NCBI RefSeq assembly: GCF_016616425.1
Contig: NZ_CP067101.1
Coordinates: 806,001-870,000, forward strand
Source of the DNA: Bradyrhizobium diazoefficiens
GTDB lineage: Bacteria; Pseudomonadota; Alphaproteobacteria; Rhizobiales; Xanthobacteraceae
Reading direction: 5' to 3'
DNA length: 64,000 nucleotides
Made by a program: the position numbers and the translations under genes. Positions 1-8,453 of the stretch are shown piece by piece. Below the pieces are notes generated by a model, which worked only from the letters and a program-made list of their open reading frames with translations, made no database searches and was not told the origin of the DNA. The first letter of the stretch is position 1. The number at the start of each line of letters is the position of its first letter.

Positions 1-394
1 TGTCGGCATGGACGAACAACAGGATGCCGTCGCAACCGCGGAGTAGCTCGGCCAACTGATGGTCGCACTCCCTGGTTTCCCACATCTGCTGATAGGATTC
101 GCCGGAAAGATCTGGAAAAGTCATCCGAACCTTGCGACCCGCACCGTCATTGAGATTCATCGACACGATCTTGCCTGACGCAACCTCCGTGTGGATCTGC
201 TCTTTGGCCTCCAGCCAGCGGCGCATGATCGCGTTCAGGTGCGAGTGGTCGAGACCGACCAGGGAATCGAACTTCAGGCGCGCGTTCGGATCCCGCCTGT
301 CAAAGACCACGAACCATAGGGCGGCCAGAAACGTCGTCTTTCCCGACGCCGGCAGGCCGCAGATTACGACCGATCCCTCGGTTTTTTCCGTCAT
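1..394 (-). CDS. TRAFAC-type GTPase, N-terminal part (double-GTPase-1-like), cut by window edge
   Basis: The frame opens with ATG at 394 and is still open at position 1, so only the first ~131 residues are visible. A P-loop (GLPASGKTT) lies at about residues 13-21, followed by a hydrophobic helix, which fits a TRAFAC-clade GTPase. The ATG overlaps the stop of the upstream GTPase gene (ATGA), so translation is probably coupled. This is the fourth gene of the minus-strand operon that begins with the metallophosphoesterase at 3791. By position I take it as the partner GTPase (double-GTPase 1 type) of a GTPase-associated conflict system. The P-loop is seen; the subfamily is inferred from context because the C-terminal two-thirds is missing. 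Confidence 0.75.
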   Translation of the reverse strand, partial: MTEKTEGSVVICGLPASGKTTFLAALWFVVFDRRDPNARLKFDSLVGLDHSHLNAIMRRWLEAKEQIHTEVASGKIVSMNLNDGAGRKVRMTFPDLSGESYQQMWETRECDHQLAELLRGCDGILLFVHAD

Positions 395-1392
395 TCGGGC
401 GATCCCTGCAGTCGGTGCATGTACCTCGTCGTCGACGAGACGTGGGCAGGCGGTTTCGGTATCGCCCGATGGGCGGTCTCTTCCCAATACGTCAGCAGGT
501 CGGCCACACCGTGCCCCAGCGGAAAGGAAGTGTCCGAAGGGCAGGCCGCCACCTCGAACGATCGGATCTCTCCGAAGGAGCCGGAGTGCAGTTCGCGGAA
601 TTTGGCGTCGATCTTCGCGAAATCGCGCTTCGCACGCTCCTTGTCGGCCGATCTCTCGATCTCGTCGAGCTTCGTGAGCACCAGTGCGGCGCGCGGCCGT
701 CCCTCGATCCCGCCGCCATCGACCAACGCCTGGACTATCGCCAGCATCTCGGGACCTACCGTGTTGCGGGTCACCGGATCGGCCAATTGTCGCCCGTCGA
801 CCAGAAACGTGATCGTGTCGGCCCGAAGGATCTCGACGAATTCCCGCACGCCGCCCGTCTCATCGGCCGCGGAGCCGTAATCCTCCCCGTTTCGGTCCGC
901 GACGACGAGGTCGAGCACATCCTCGCCAGGTCTGCGCAGCGCCGCATGGTAGAACTTCACCGTGGTCAATATTGTGCGTTCGGTCTTTGGACGCGCGTTG
1001 CGCGACACGCCGCGGGACGGATGGCAGGCCCGTTCGAATGCGTACATCGTCCGCGAGCCGGCGAACCCCAAGGGCCCGATCGGGCCGCGAAGGAATAGTT
1101 CGAACACGGACGCGATCAAGGTGGTCTTGCCCGCGTCCTTCGGAGCGACGACGGCAATGACGCGCGAGGCCCCGCGCCGCAACACCCGCGACGCCTCCTC
1201 CTGGTCCAACAGGTCGCCCGACGGAAGGACGATCCCGAGCCGCTCGGCCTCGGCAGTATCGGTCGACGGCGGCGCCGCGAGCGGCTTGCCGAAGTGTGGG
1301 CACTTGTTCTTCTCCAGACCCTCGACGCATCGGCCGTCGATCCGCACCTTGCAGGCGGGATTGGCGCACTGGACTACGGCGGTTTCTGCCAA
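391..1392 (-). CDS. Zinc-ribbon plus GTPase protein (double-GTPase-2-like)
   Basis: A 333-aa protein. Residues ~9-32 hold four cysteines (CANPAC, then a Cys in GRCVEG and one in NKCPHFG) that look like a small zinc ribbon. A P-loop follows at ~83-92 (APKDAGKTTL), then a G3-like region (LDLVVADRNGEDYGS, ~160-174) and an NKxD-like TKLDE at ~240. These features match the TRAFAC GTPases named double-GTPase 2 in GTPase-associated conflict systems. The gene starts 3 nt after the stop of the helical protein and ends in an ATGA overlap with the next GTPase, so all four genes are likely one transcript. The first glycine of the classical P-loop is replaced by alanine. Its role is inferred to be nucleotide-dependent switching that controls an effector. 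Confidence 0.75.
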   Translation of the reverse strand: MAETAVVQCANPACKVRIDGRCVEGLEKNKCPHFGKPLAAPPSTDTAEAERLGIVLPSGDLLDQEEASRVLRRGASRVIAVVAPKDAGKTTLIASVFELFLRGPIGPLGFAGSRTMYAFERACHPSRGVSRNARPKTERTILTTVKFYHAALRRPGEDVLDLVVADRNGEDYGSAADETGGVREFVEILRADTITFLVDGRQLADPVTRNTVGPEMLAIVQALVDGGGIEGRPRAALVLTKLDEIERSADKERAKRDFAKIDAKFRELHSGSFGEIRSFEVAACPSDTSFPLGHGVADLLTYWEETAHRAIPKPPAHVSSTTRYMHRLQGSPE

Positions 1393-1395
1393 GGC

Positions 1396-2496
1396 TTAAC
1401 CCCCAAATTTCAGGCCCAGCCGCTCGCGATAGAAGAGATTGCCGAGCTCGATGCCCGGCAAGGTCGCGTCGGCGTCGATACCCGTCACCGCCGACCAGTT
1501 CGCGGCCCAGGACGTGTCGTCGCCGGCTTCCAGCTTGCGATGGATGGCGAAGTGCAGAGGGCGGACGAGCGGTGCCGGCTCGATGCCTTCGACGAACTCG
1601 CGAAGCAAGTCGGCGTCGCAAGCGTTGACGGCCGCGGCTACCGCCGTCTTCTTGCGTTCCTTGAGGCCCGCCCGCGAAAGTATCGGCTTCACGGATTCCG
1701 GGCCAGGCATGAACTGGGTGGCGTCAGCGACCTCAGATGCCAGAATTATCGGTTGGGCATCCGCCGGGACCTCGGCGAACGGCCGATCCAGCTTCTTGCT
1801 GCGGCCGCCGAAGAGCCACCAGAGCAGTTGAAGTTCTTCGTCCTGAATCGCGGCGAAGTGCTCCATCGCGTGAATTGCAGCGCTCGCCTTCACGGTCATG
1901 TCGCGCGCAGCGGCGTTCGCCTGGGCCGCGATCATGTTGACGGCTGCAACAACGGTTTCGTGGGTGATACCCTGCTTGAGCTTTTCGATCGTGTCCGCAT
2001 CCACTCCGAAACGTCCGATCTGACTCAACCGTGGCAGGGCAGGTCGGGTTCGCCGTCGCTCGGATATCCTCACGATCGTCGCCTCCGATGCTGCGTCGAA
2101 ATCGTATGGGAAGTCCGTCCTGCGCGCGCCTGCGAAGAGAGCGACGCTGGTGGCCAGCGCCGCCTGCGCGGCGACGTCGCCGTTGCCCTCCAACACTGTC
2201 GCCAACCCGGCTCCGCAGAGGACCTCGAGCTCGCGGTCGTTGCCCGACATCTCGAATAGGTCGTCGGCGGCCTTGAAGTGGCCGCGCAACTTCACCATCG
2301 TTTGCGCATCGGGCTGCGTCCTGGTCTTCACCAGTACAGCGAGCATGGTGTCGATGATGCCGACATCCGCCGCGCCGACCAACGACGAGACGCCCATCCA
2401 TCTGGCGTCTAGTCGCGCCCGGTTCTCGCCGATATCGACCGCGCGATACCAGCGCGGAAACTCGTCCCTCATCGGCAGAACGCTCTCCTCGGCCAT
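1396..2496 (-). CDS. All-helical GTPase-associated system protein (GASH-like)
   Basis: A 366-aa protein with no signal peptide or membrane segment. It is predicted by eye to be almost wholly alpha-helical, rich in Ala, Leu and Glu. It begins with MRDEFPRWYRAVDIGENRARL-type residues and ends with an FYRERLGLKF motif. Size, composition and position between a metallophosphoesterase and two GTPases match the helical component (GASH) of GTPase-associated conflict systems. Its ATG overlaps the stop of the metallophosphoesterase gene by one base (TGATG), and its stop lies 3 nt before the next start. I recognise the family from length and operon context rather than a catalytic motif. In the family it is thought to act as a scaffold or sensor. 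Confidence 0.7.
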   Translation of the reverse strand: MAEESVLPMRDEFPRWYRAVDIGENRARLDARWMGVSSLVGAADVGIIDTMLAVLVKTRTQPDAQTMVKLRGHFKAADDLFEMSGNDRELEVLCGAGLATVLEGNGDVAAQAALATSVALFAGARRTDFPYDFDAASEATIVRISERRRTRPALPRLSQIGRFGVDADTIEKLKQGITHETVVAAVNMIAAQANAAARDMTVKASAAIHAMEHFAAIQDEELQLLWWLFGGRSKKLDRPFAEVPADAQPIILASEVADATQFMPGPESVKPILSRAGLKERKKTAVAAAVNACDADLLREFVEGIEPAPLVRPLHFAIHRKLEAGDDTSWAANWSAVTGIDADATLPGIELGNLFYRERLGLKFGG

Positions 2497-3791
2497 CAGC
2501 GCTTCTCCCTCTTCTCGATTTCACGATCCAATTCGTCGAGCTGGCGGCGCTCGCCCGCCCTCAACAAGGCCCGGCCGAACCTTTCGGCGAGCGGCAGGTT
2601 CGCCTCGTCCGGCTCGATCAGCTTCAGCTTGCGCGAAATTTCGCGCCGGTCGCTCATATCGAGGTTCCAGAAGCGCAGCACGATGCTCCGGGCGCGATCT
2701 TCTGACATGACTGCCTCCATGCCATCCAGCGATCGGTCGGCGACGGGCGTTGCCGGCGCGGCGACCGCCACTGGTGGCCTCGGATTTACGTTCCTCAGTC
2801 TAACATCGGCATGGTGAATGTCGCAGTCGTCGTCCCTGATCGGCTTGAACCCTTCGGGGCTGGTCTGCCATTCGAGCAGGTGGGCTGCGACCTCGAGCTG
2901 CGGCTGCCCGGCCTTGTTTTTGCCGAGCGAGAGGCCGATGATGTTGTATCCTGGCCTCCAATCCTTAGCCTGACGTTCCGGATTCACGGCGCCGGCGTAG
3001 AACGTGACGTACTTCGGGTCACGCACGATGCGTTGGCGATGCTTATGGCCGAAGAGATGGATGGAGCATCGACCGTTGACGTCGTCGGCGACGCGGTCTC
3101 CGTCAATCAACCAGTCCGGCGGGTGGTGGCACATCACCACGTTCACGACGTCGTCGACCGGGTCGAGAGCCGTCTGTTGCGGCTCGACGTAGAGATCCTT
3201 TTCCACGTCGTTCTCGCCCTCGGGAGTACGCCAACCCGACAGGATGGTCGAGTTCAGGCCGTAGATGCGCAGCGTCACGCCGTGGCCCAGCGGGAGATCC
3301 GATTTCCAGAACATGCGCTCGGGAGCGAAGATCGCGCCCGAAAAGCGCAAGGCGAACTCGTTGTAGGCAGCAATCGGTCTCAGTAGCGCCGGACCCGTCT
3401 CGGCATGCTGCAGTTGCCTTTGAAGCTGCCATTCCTTGTCGTCCGCGCTCTTGGCGTTCACGACGGCGCGCTGCGCGTTCTGAACGGATAAGTCCTTGCG
3501 GATGACGTCGCGGTCTACGTCATGATTCCCGGGTATGACAAAGATGCGCGTCCGGTCGCATCCGCAGGCGTCGGCAAGCTCGTACAGCCATTTCAGGGCC
3601 GCTTCGTATTCTTCCGGCTTTCCGGCAAATGCGATGTCCCCGCCGACCAGAATCGCGTCGACGGAGCCGAGCGTCTTCACCCGCTCCCTCGCGTCTTGGA
3701 TCAGGCGCGTGCGGAATGGCCGGTCGGGGTCCCGGTCGGTATTGCAGATCGGATGACGAAAATGGATGTCCGATACGTGAAGTAAAAGCAT
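2496..3791 (-). CDS. Calcineurin-like metallophosphoesterase with C-terminal helical adaptor-like domain
   Basis: A 431-aa protein and first gene of the operon. All five metallophosphoesterase motifs are present in order: SDIHF (~7-11), VGGDIA (~49-54), PGNHDVD (~86-92), MCHHPP (~220) and FGHKHR (~250). The di-metal site should therefore be intact. The catalytic domain ends near residue 330. After a Pro/Ala linker (~335-350) comes an ~80-residue charged helical tail, from about DRSLDGMEAV to EKREKR, resembling the short adaptor domains that tether effectors in NTPase-regulated conflict systems. It overlaps the helical gene by one base. I infer it is the effector (nuclease, nucleotidase or phosphatase) controlled by the GTPases. 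The substrate is unknown. Confidence 0.8.
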   Translation of the reverse strand: MLLLHVSDIHFRHPICNTDRDPDRPFRTRLIQDARERVKTLGSVDAILVGGDIAFAGKPEEYEAALKWLYELADACGCDRTRIFVIPGNHDVDRDVIRKDLSVQNAQRAVVNAKSADDKEWQLQRQLQHAETGPALLRPIAAYNEFALRFSGAIFAPERMFWKSDLPLGHGVTLRIYGLNSTILSGWRTPEGENDVEKDLYVEPQQTALDPVDDVVNVVMCHHPPDWLIDGDRVADDVNGRCSIHLFGHKHRQRIVRDPKYVTFYAGAVNPERQAKDWRPGYNIIGLSLGKNKAGQPQLEVAAHLLEWQTSPEGFKPIRDDDCDIHHADVRLRNVNPRPPVAVAAPATPVADRSLDGMEAVMSEDRARSIVLRFWNLDMSDRREISRKLKLIEPDEANLPLAERFGRALLRAGERRQLDELDREIEKREKR

Positions 3792-4000
3792 TCCCTAGTC
3801 GCTCCCCACCGACGATTACCCAGCAATTTCCTCAACTTATCCGGGAATCGTCGACGAACGGCCAGCATGTTTTTGTAAATTCGCTTGGCACTACAGCGTC
3901 ATAGATGGGCAGTCGTGTTCCCGTCAACGAAGAGACAGCCCGAAAGTAGGGAAACATGTTCGGACTCGACTCTCTCGTTCTTGATATGTTCTAATTCGGC

Positions 4001-4411
4001 ATGACCGACCGCCCCGCAAGCTGGCGCATGCCGACCCGACGGCAGATGGAACAGATGGCTGCTGCCGTCGGCAGGAAGGCCCCTCCCGTGGGCGGACTGG
4101 CTCCGGATGACGACCTGCCGCCGGAATACTGGCAGGCGCTCCTCGATGACCCGCGCGTCGATGGAAGGTCACCGGGCGCAGACCCGTCCGGACGCCTGCT
4201 GCGGCTCAGCGAGATTCCTCGGCACCTTCTTAGGGTCGCTTGCCGGCGCTGCGGCAGGATCGTCGAGATCCAGAAGGCCGATGCCGCTCGGTTGTACGGT
4301 CCGGACGCGATATGGCGGGATGTCGGCCAGCGCCTGCTGGACAACACCTGCACGCAGCGGACGGGCCGCCATGAGGAGGACGGCTGCTGGCCGTCCTATG
4401 ACATGCCGTAG
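4001..4411 (+). CDS. Hypothetical protein with C-terminal zinc-ribbon-like cysteines
   Basis: A 136-aa soluble protein. The N-terminal half is basic and Pro-rich; the C-terminal half has CRRCG at ~81-85 followed by Cys at ~117 and ~129, which could bind one zinc. No catalytic motif is visible. It lies divergent from the GTPase operon with a ~210-bp gap that must hold both promoters, and 11 nt upstream of another zinc-binding hypothetical. That gene in turn was only 5 nt upstream of the SRAP gene before the transposon arrived. The three genes look like one transcript. I do not recognise a function. Confidence 0.65.
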   Translation: MTDRPASWRMPTRRQMEQMAAAVGRKAPPVGGLAPDDDLPPEYWQALLDDPRVDGRSPGADPSGRLLRLSEIPRHLLRVACRRCGRIVEIQKADAARLYGPDAIWRDVGQRLLDNTCTQRTGRHEEDGCWPSYDMP

Positions 4412-4422
4412 GCGGCCGGCCG

Positions 4423-4872
4423 ATGGCCCCGAAACATCACCCTACCCCGCTGTCCGGAGGGGACCGCAAGGCGCTGCAGAAGGAGCTCGGCCGAGCCCGG
4501 GCCATGACGAACATTCTGGCGACGCAGGCGACCGAGGCCCGAGCCAAGGGCGAGGCACTCATCCGGCAGGCCGACCGGCTCCTTTGCGAGAGCTGGAACG
4601 AGCGCATGTGGGCCGACGGCGAGCCGATCGATCCGTCGCCGACGATCGACCAAGCCGTCAATGGCGGCTACCCATGGCTCGAGATCGAGTGCTCGCGCTG
4701 CAAGACCAAGCGGGACGTCGATATGGCTGCGCTGCGCCACCCACCGACGACATTCGTCCACGATCTGGCGAGCCGGCTCCGCTGCAGCAAGTGCGCGAAG
4801 GCCAATCGCCGGCCGTCGGCGACGCTGCTACAGTTGACGCAGCGTCCCCGCCAGGTCGCTCCGGAGACCTGA
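4423..4872 (+). CDS. Hypothetical zinc-ribbon protein upstream of the split SRAP gene
   Basis: A 149-aa protein. Residues ~8-70 form a probable amphipathic helical region (KELGRARAMTNILATQATEA). Two CxxC pairs (CSRCKTKRDVD at ~89 and CSKCAKAN at ~120) give a treble-clef or ribbon zinc site. The start ATG is 11 nt after the previous stop. The SRAP start codon lies 5 nt after this gene's stop, so the two were co-transcribed. The association with an SRAP DNA-repair protein hints at DNA binding, but that is inference from position and the zinc ribbon only. Confidence 0.65.
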   Translation: MAPKHHPTPLSGGDRKALQKELGRARAMTNILATQATEARAKGEALIRQADRLLCESWNERMWADGEPIDPSPTIDQAVNGGYPWLEIECSRCKTKRDVDMAALRHPPTTFVHDLASRLRCSKCAKANRRPSATLLQLTQRPRQVAPET

Positions 4873-4877
4873 CGACG

Positions 4878-4891
4878 ATGTGCAATCTCTA
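4878..4891 (+). pseudogene. 5' fragment of SRAP (HMCES/YedK) gene, interrupted by the 21.6-kb element
   Basis: The 14 bases from ATG at 4878 encode Met-Cys-Asn-Leu plus two bases of Tyr. That is the invariant SRAP N-terminus; Cys2 forms the thiazolidine crosslink to abasic DNA in this family. The frame resumes at 26498 as ...T-TCG-ATC-ACC-ACC, giving MCNLYSITTNQ when the intervening element is removed together with one copy of TCTCTA. This fragment holds the catalytic cysteine codon that the downstream fragment lacks, so the present allele should be non-functional. Confidence 0.9.
4886..4891. repeat. Left copy of 6-bp flanking direct repeat (TCTCTA)
   Basis: TCTCTA occurs here inside the SRAP codons 3-5 and again at 26492-26497, directly outside the two transposon ends. 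Removing one copy plus the element restores the SRAP frame exactly, so it behaves as a target-site duplication or recombination overlap. Confidence 0.85.
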
Positions 4892-4892
4892 C

Positions 4893-5042
4893 TATGCCGA
4901 CCTCTGGATTATGCCGACCATTGGCTCAGAACGGGCTCAGGCGGTGGCAATCGCTGCGATGGAGTCGGCATAATCACAGTGCCTCCAGAAATGCGAGGAG
5001 CTTGTCGTTCGGTCGAAAACGACCGGGAGTGGCTACCGCTGG
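4893..5042. repeat. Left terminal inverted repeat of the RIT transposon
   Basis: About 150 bp matching the reverse complement of 26314-26464 with roughly six differences. It contains two copies of TATGCCGAC (4893, 4910) and one inverted copy (4964-4972), typical palindromic recombinase-site architecture. The 3' end of the third recombinase gene, including its stop codon, lies inside it. Confidence 0.9.
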
Positions 5043-5963
5043 AGCCGTCGCCGCCAGTGCGCGTTCCTTGATTCCCATATCAGCGTGTAGGTAGATGTGG
5101 GTGGTTTCGACCTGCTCATGGCCGAGCCAAAGTGCGATCACCGAGGTTTCAATTCCTGCCCGCAGCAGTCGCATCGCGGCGCTATGACGCAACACATGCA
5201 TGCTGATGGTTTTCTGTCCCAACGACGGACAGGCGCGGGTGGCGATCTGAACGTATTTGGCGAGCCGATGTTCGACGGCGTCACGGCTGAGTGACGTCCC
5301 CGACTGGGTGACGAAAAGTGGCTCCGTCGGCTGACCAGCGCGCTCGGCGAGCCAAACACGCAGGAGGGCGACCATACCCGAGGTAATCGGTGTGATCCGC
5401 AACTTCCGTCCTTTCCCCGTGCAACTGACATGGGCGCCAGTGCCGAGATGAACATCGCTAAGGAGAAGGCCGATCAATTCTGACGCACGCAGGCCCGTTT
5501 GGGCCGCGAGCGTAAGCAAGGTATGGTCGCGCCGCCCGGTCCATGTCGAGCGGTCGGGCGCGCGGAACAGCGCATCGAGTTCCGGTTCGATCAGGAAAGT
5601 GACGAGCCTCCGGTCGAAACGCTTGCGTGGAATGGCAAGCACGCGTTCGATTATGGCGGCATGCTCGGGATGTCGAAGCGCTGCGTACCGGAACAGCGAA
5701 CGGACGGCGGCAAGTCGAGCGTTGCGAGTACGCGCACTATTCTCCCGCTGCTTCTCAAGATGGTCGAGGAATGCGCCGATGAGCGGCGCATCAAGATCGT
5801 CGATGTCTAGCTTCGAAGGTTCGACGTCTTTCCTCGCGGACGCGAAGACCAGCAGCAGCCGCAGCGTGTCCCGGTAGGCCGCAAGTGTATGGGGACTAGC
5901 TTGGCGCTGGCGGATGAGGCGTTCCGTGAAGAACGCTTGCAGGGTTGGGGCAAGTGCGGTCAT
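4974..5963 (-). CDS. Tyrosine recombinase, third of the RIT trio (RitC-like)
   Basis: A 329-aa recombinase with an N-terminal SAM-like core-binding domain (~1-100) and a C-terminal catalytic domain. Catalytic residues are visible: Arg in TGLRASE (~165), Lys in CTGKGRK, HVLRH (~262-266), LGHEQ and the Tyr nucleophile in HIYLH. The ATG overlaps the stop of the second recombinase (ATGA). Its last ~30 codons and stop lie within the left inverted repeat, and the last 17 codons (from PGRFRPND to FLEAL) are duplicated at the right end of the element. It acts with the other two recombinases to cut and join the element ends. Confidence 0.9.
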   Translation of the reverse strand: MTALAPTLQAFFTERLIRQRQASPHTLAAYRDTLRLLLVFASARKDVEPSKLDIDDLDAPLIGAFLDHLEKQRENSARTRNARLAAVRSLFRYAALRHPEHAAIIERVLAIPRKRFDRRLVTFLIEPELDALFRAPDRSTWTGRRDHTLLTLAAQTGLRASELIGLLLSDVHLGTGAHVSCTGKGRKLRITPITSGMVALLRVWLAERAGQPTEPLFVTQSGTSLSRDAVEHRLAKYVQIATRACPSLGQKTISMHVLRHSAAMRLLRAGIETSVIALWLGHEQVETTHIYLHADMGIKERALAATAPAVATPGRFRPNDKLLAFLEAL

Positions 5964-6883
5964 GCGGCACCTCCGAGGTGCCGCTCCAAACGATCACCAA
6001 CTAGCGTCAGCAACTCCGGCGCAGCTGAGAGATACCAGTATGTGCTGACAGGATCGACGTGGCCGAGGTAGGTCGACAGCAACGCGATCCGGTTCCCTGG
6101 CTCCCTGCCATCTCGATATCCGTCAAGGATGGTAATGACGGCAAATCCGTGCCGCAGGTCATGCAGCCTCGGACGGCATGAGGCAGAGCGCGGCTTGAGG
6201 CCGGCGACATCCACAATTTGACGAAAGACTGGCTGGACGCCCATGTAGCGGAACCTGGTGCCAACCGTAGTGACCAGCAGTGCCGGCGTATTCGACGAGT
6301 TTTTCGGACGGTCGTCTCGACGCAGATAATCAACCAGTGCTGCCACGGTGCTCGGATGCAGCGGCAATTGGCGAGACTTGCCGAACTTCGCGTTCCGAAT
6401 GGTGAGTAGTCCAATAACGGGGTCGAAATCGTCGCGGTCGAGACCGATTGCTTCCCCAACCCGCATTCCAGTCACTGCAAGCAAAGCGGTCAATGTCCGA
6501 AATGTCGCCACTCGGTGCGGTGTCCGCAGCGTCCCGGCTGCCGCGATGAGGGCCGCGATATCCGACTCCGAATATAGGTAGGGCGTGGCTCGGCCTTTTT
6601 GCTGCACCAGCAAGTGTGTCGGGGGCACCTCGGTCGCGGGGTCGATCCCGCGCAGGTGTTTAGCGAAGCGGCGAACAACGGAAAGCCGGGCAAACGCCCA
6701 GGTTCGACCGCGCTTAGGGAGTGTCGCCCAAGCGAGCGCCGCCTCGGTTGTCAGATGATCTTCGCCGCGATCCTCGACGAAGGTGAGAAACTGACCGAGG
6801 AGCTTCTCGGCTCGATAGAGCTTAAAGCCGAGGGCGCGGCGAACCACAAAGTAGTCTGCGAGAGCCTTGCGGAGAGCGTTCAT
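5960..6883 (-). CDS. Tyrosine recombinase, second of the RIT trio (RitB-like)
   Basis: A 307-aa recombinase. The catalytic domain shows Arg in TGMRVGE (~137), a beta-hairpin Lys in AKFGKSR, HDLRHGF (~241-247), LGHVDP and a terminal Tyr in STYWYL. It overlaps both neighbours by 4 bp. The HDLRH box and intact nucleophile suggest an active enzyme. RIT recombinases always occur as this three-gene set, so it probably works as part of a hetero-oligomeric synapse rather than alone. Confidence 0.9.
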   Translation of the reverse strand: MNALRKALADYFVVRRALGFKLYRAEKLLGQFLTFVEDRGEDHLTTEAALAWATLPKRGRTWAFARLSVVRRFAKHLRGIDPATEVPPTHLLVQQKGRATPYLYSESDIAALIAAAGTLRTPHRVATFRTLTALLAVTGMRVGEAIGLDRDDFDPVIGLLTIRNAKFGKSRQLPLHPSTVAALVDYLRRDDRPKNSSNTPALLVTTVGTRFRYMGVQPVFRQIVDVAGLKPRSASCRPRLHDLRHGFAVITILDGYRDGREPGNRIALLSTYLGHVDPVSTYWYLSAAPELLTLVGDRLERHLGGAA

Positions 6884-8106
6884 GCGACGACACCCGGCCA
6901 GGGGCGAGCGATCGACCGCAGAGCATCGCGATCGACCTTGGCATAGATCGATGTCGTAATGGCGTTGCGGTGGCGCAGGAGTTGTCCGATCTCGGGCAGC
7001 GATGCACCGCCGCGTAGCATCAGAGTCGCCGCGGTGTGACGCAGCCGGTGAGCATGGATCCGTTCAAAGCCGCACCGTTCGCCAGCGTGGCGAACAATCT
7101 GCGTTACTGCGCCACTGGTGAGAGCATGATGCGGAGCTCTGATCCGTGCAAACACTGTGCGGCCTTGCGCGCTTGCGGGACGGCCGTGATGCAAGTAAGC
7201 CGCGATTGCTTCGCCGACATCTGCAGGTAATGGCAGTCGTTCGGAGCGATTGCCTTTGCTGTGTGCAATCACGATCTCGCCGCCTCGCCAATCGATATGC
7301 TCAAGTTGCAGTTTGGCGACTTCGCCTGCCCGCAAGCCCAGGCGAACAAGCATGGTCAGGACCGCGAAGTCACGACACCCACTGCGGGTACTGATGTTGC
7401 AAGACGCCAGAAGGCGCTGCACTTGGTCAGAGGCCAATCCCTTCGGCAATCCGGTTAATCGCCGACCGGGAACCGTCGGTACCGCAGACACCAGCGACCG
7501 ATCGATGGCGCCGTCGACGTAAAGAAAACCAAGTAATGATCGAAGGGCTGTCACCATCAGCCCGGCCGTCCCGGGGTTCAGGCGAGGGCAGTTTGTCACC
7601 ACAAAGGAAATGACGTCAGCCGCCGTCAGGCTTCGAAGGTCCAGAGTACGGCCGTCCGGCAAGACCTTCGTTTGAAGGAAGGGACGCATCAGTTCAATAT
7701 ACCGGGACGCTGACGCATTCCTGATGCCACGCTCAAGTATCAAGTAACCTCGGTATCGCCCCAGGGCCGCTTCAAGCACCCCGCTGATCGGAGGCGACAA
7801 AGCCGCCGGTGCGATCCCAAGACCGCGCAGGTACCCAAGGATCGGCTGCATCGCTCTGATAGAGCGAAGAAAGCTGTAACCCGCTTCATAACGGCTAAGC
7901 TGAAACCGCTCTACTTCCTTTGCGCGCAGTGCCCCCACAACGAGCCCCTCGCTCGCGAGCCAATTGCTCAGGTGGTTTAGCAGCAATAACTGCAGGCGAG
8001 TCTGGTGTGGGCTATAGCCTTGTCGCGTCATGCGGTCGGCAAACCCGGTCGCGAATGCCGAAAGCGGACCGGAAACCCTAACTCGTGACAGATCAATCGA
8101 CATCAA
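6880..8106 (-). CDS. Tyrosine recombinase, first of the RIT trio (RitA-like)
   Basis: A 408-aa recombinase and the longest and first of the trio. The extended N-terminus (~1-120) precedes a phage-integrase-type core-binding domain. The catalytic residues are Arg in LGLRAGE, Lys in AHSKGNR, HRLRHTA, LLRHRN (His/Trp position) and Tyr in SIYAKVD. ATG at 8106 is preceded by a GGGAGG-type ribosome-binding site about 6 nt upstream, and the promoter should lie in 8107-8250. The stop overlaps the second recombinase start. All three genes are intact, so the element could still be mobile if its ends are competent. Confidence 0.9.
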   Translation of the reverse strand: MMSIDLSRVRVSGPLSAFATGFADRMTRQGYSPHQTRLQLLLLNHLSNWLASEGLVVGALRAKEVERFQLSRYEAGYSFLRSIRAMQPILGYLRGLGIAPAALSPPISGVLEAALGRYRGYLILERGIRNASASRYIELMRPFLQTKVLPDGRTLDLRSLTAADVISFVVTNCPRLNPGTAGLMVTALRSLLGFLYVDGAIDRSLVSAVPTVPGRRLTGLPKGLASDQVQRLLASCNISTRSGCRDFAVLTMLVRLGLRAGEVAKLQLEHIDWRGGEIVIAHSKGNRSERLPLPADVGEAIAAYLHHGRPASAQGRTVFARIRAPHHALTSGAVTQIVRHAGERCGFERIHAHRLRHTAATLMLRGGASLPEIGQLLRHRNAITTSIYAKVDRDALRSIARPWPGVVA

Positions 8107-8453
8107 AGCCTCCCTTCAATTGGCAAGGAGACCATACGCTGTGGGATCAATCGGATTATGGCTCGATTTCGGGTTCATCGCCCTATCGATATCGATTGGT
8201 CGATTGTCCTCGGAGTCCTCCGCAAAAGCGGCGTCTCCAGCTTGCCTAAAAGGACCGTCAGCGATCGTGAAGTCCGTCGTCCGTCAGTAATGTGGCCCTC
8301 GCTCGCCGGTTGCGATACAGCGCACCATTCGCGGATTGAACGACGCCGCTTCTAGCGATCGCAGCTCGGCTTCCGACCGGATTACGGCAAGCATCGCCGG
8401 CGACCTGCCGCGCGTCAGTCGCGCGATATGGATAGCCTCGCGAGAAGCGGAGC
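8107..8453. other. Non-coding stretch upstream of the RIT operon and the broken hydrolase
   Basis: No convincing gene on either strand. It must contain the promoter for the recombinase operon. The right part may be the decayed beginning of the hydrolase gene that becomes readable at 8454, because stops in all frames separate it from any start codon. Confidence 0.5.

Noticed and set aside
1294..2259. Long plus-strand frame (321 aa)
   Set aside because: Lies antisense to the GASH-like and GTPase genes, whose motifs and overlaps are coherent; composition is that of a GC-rich shadow frame.
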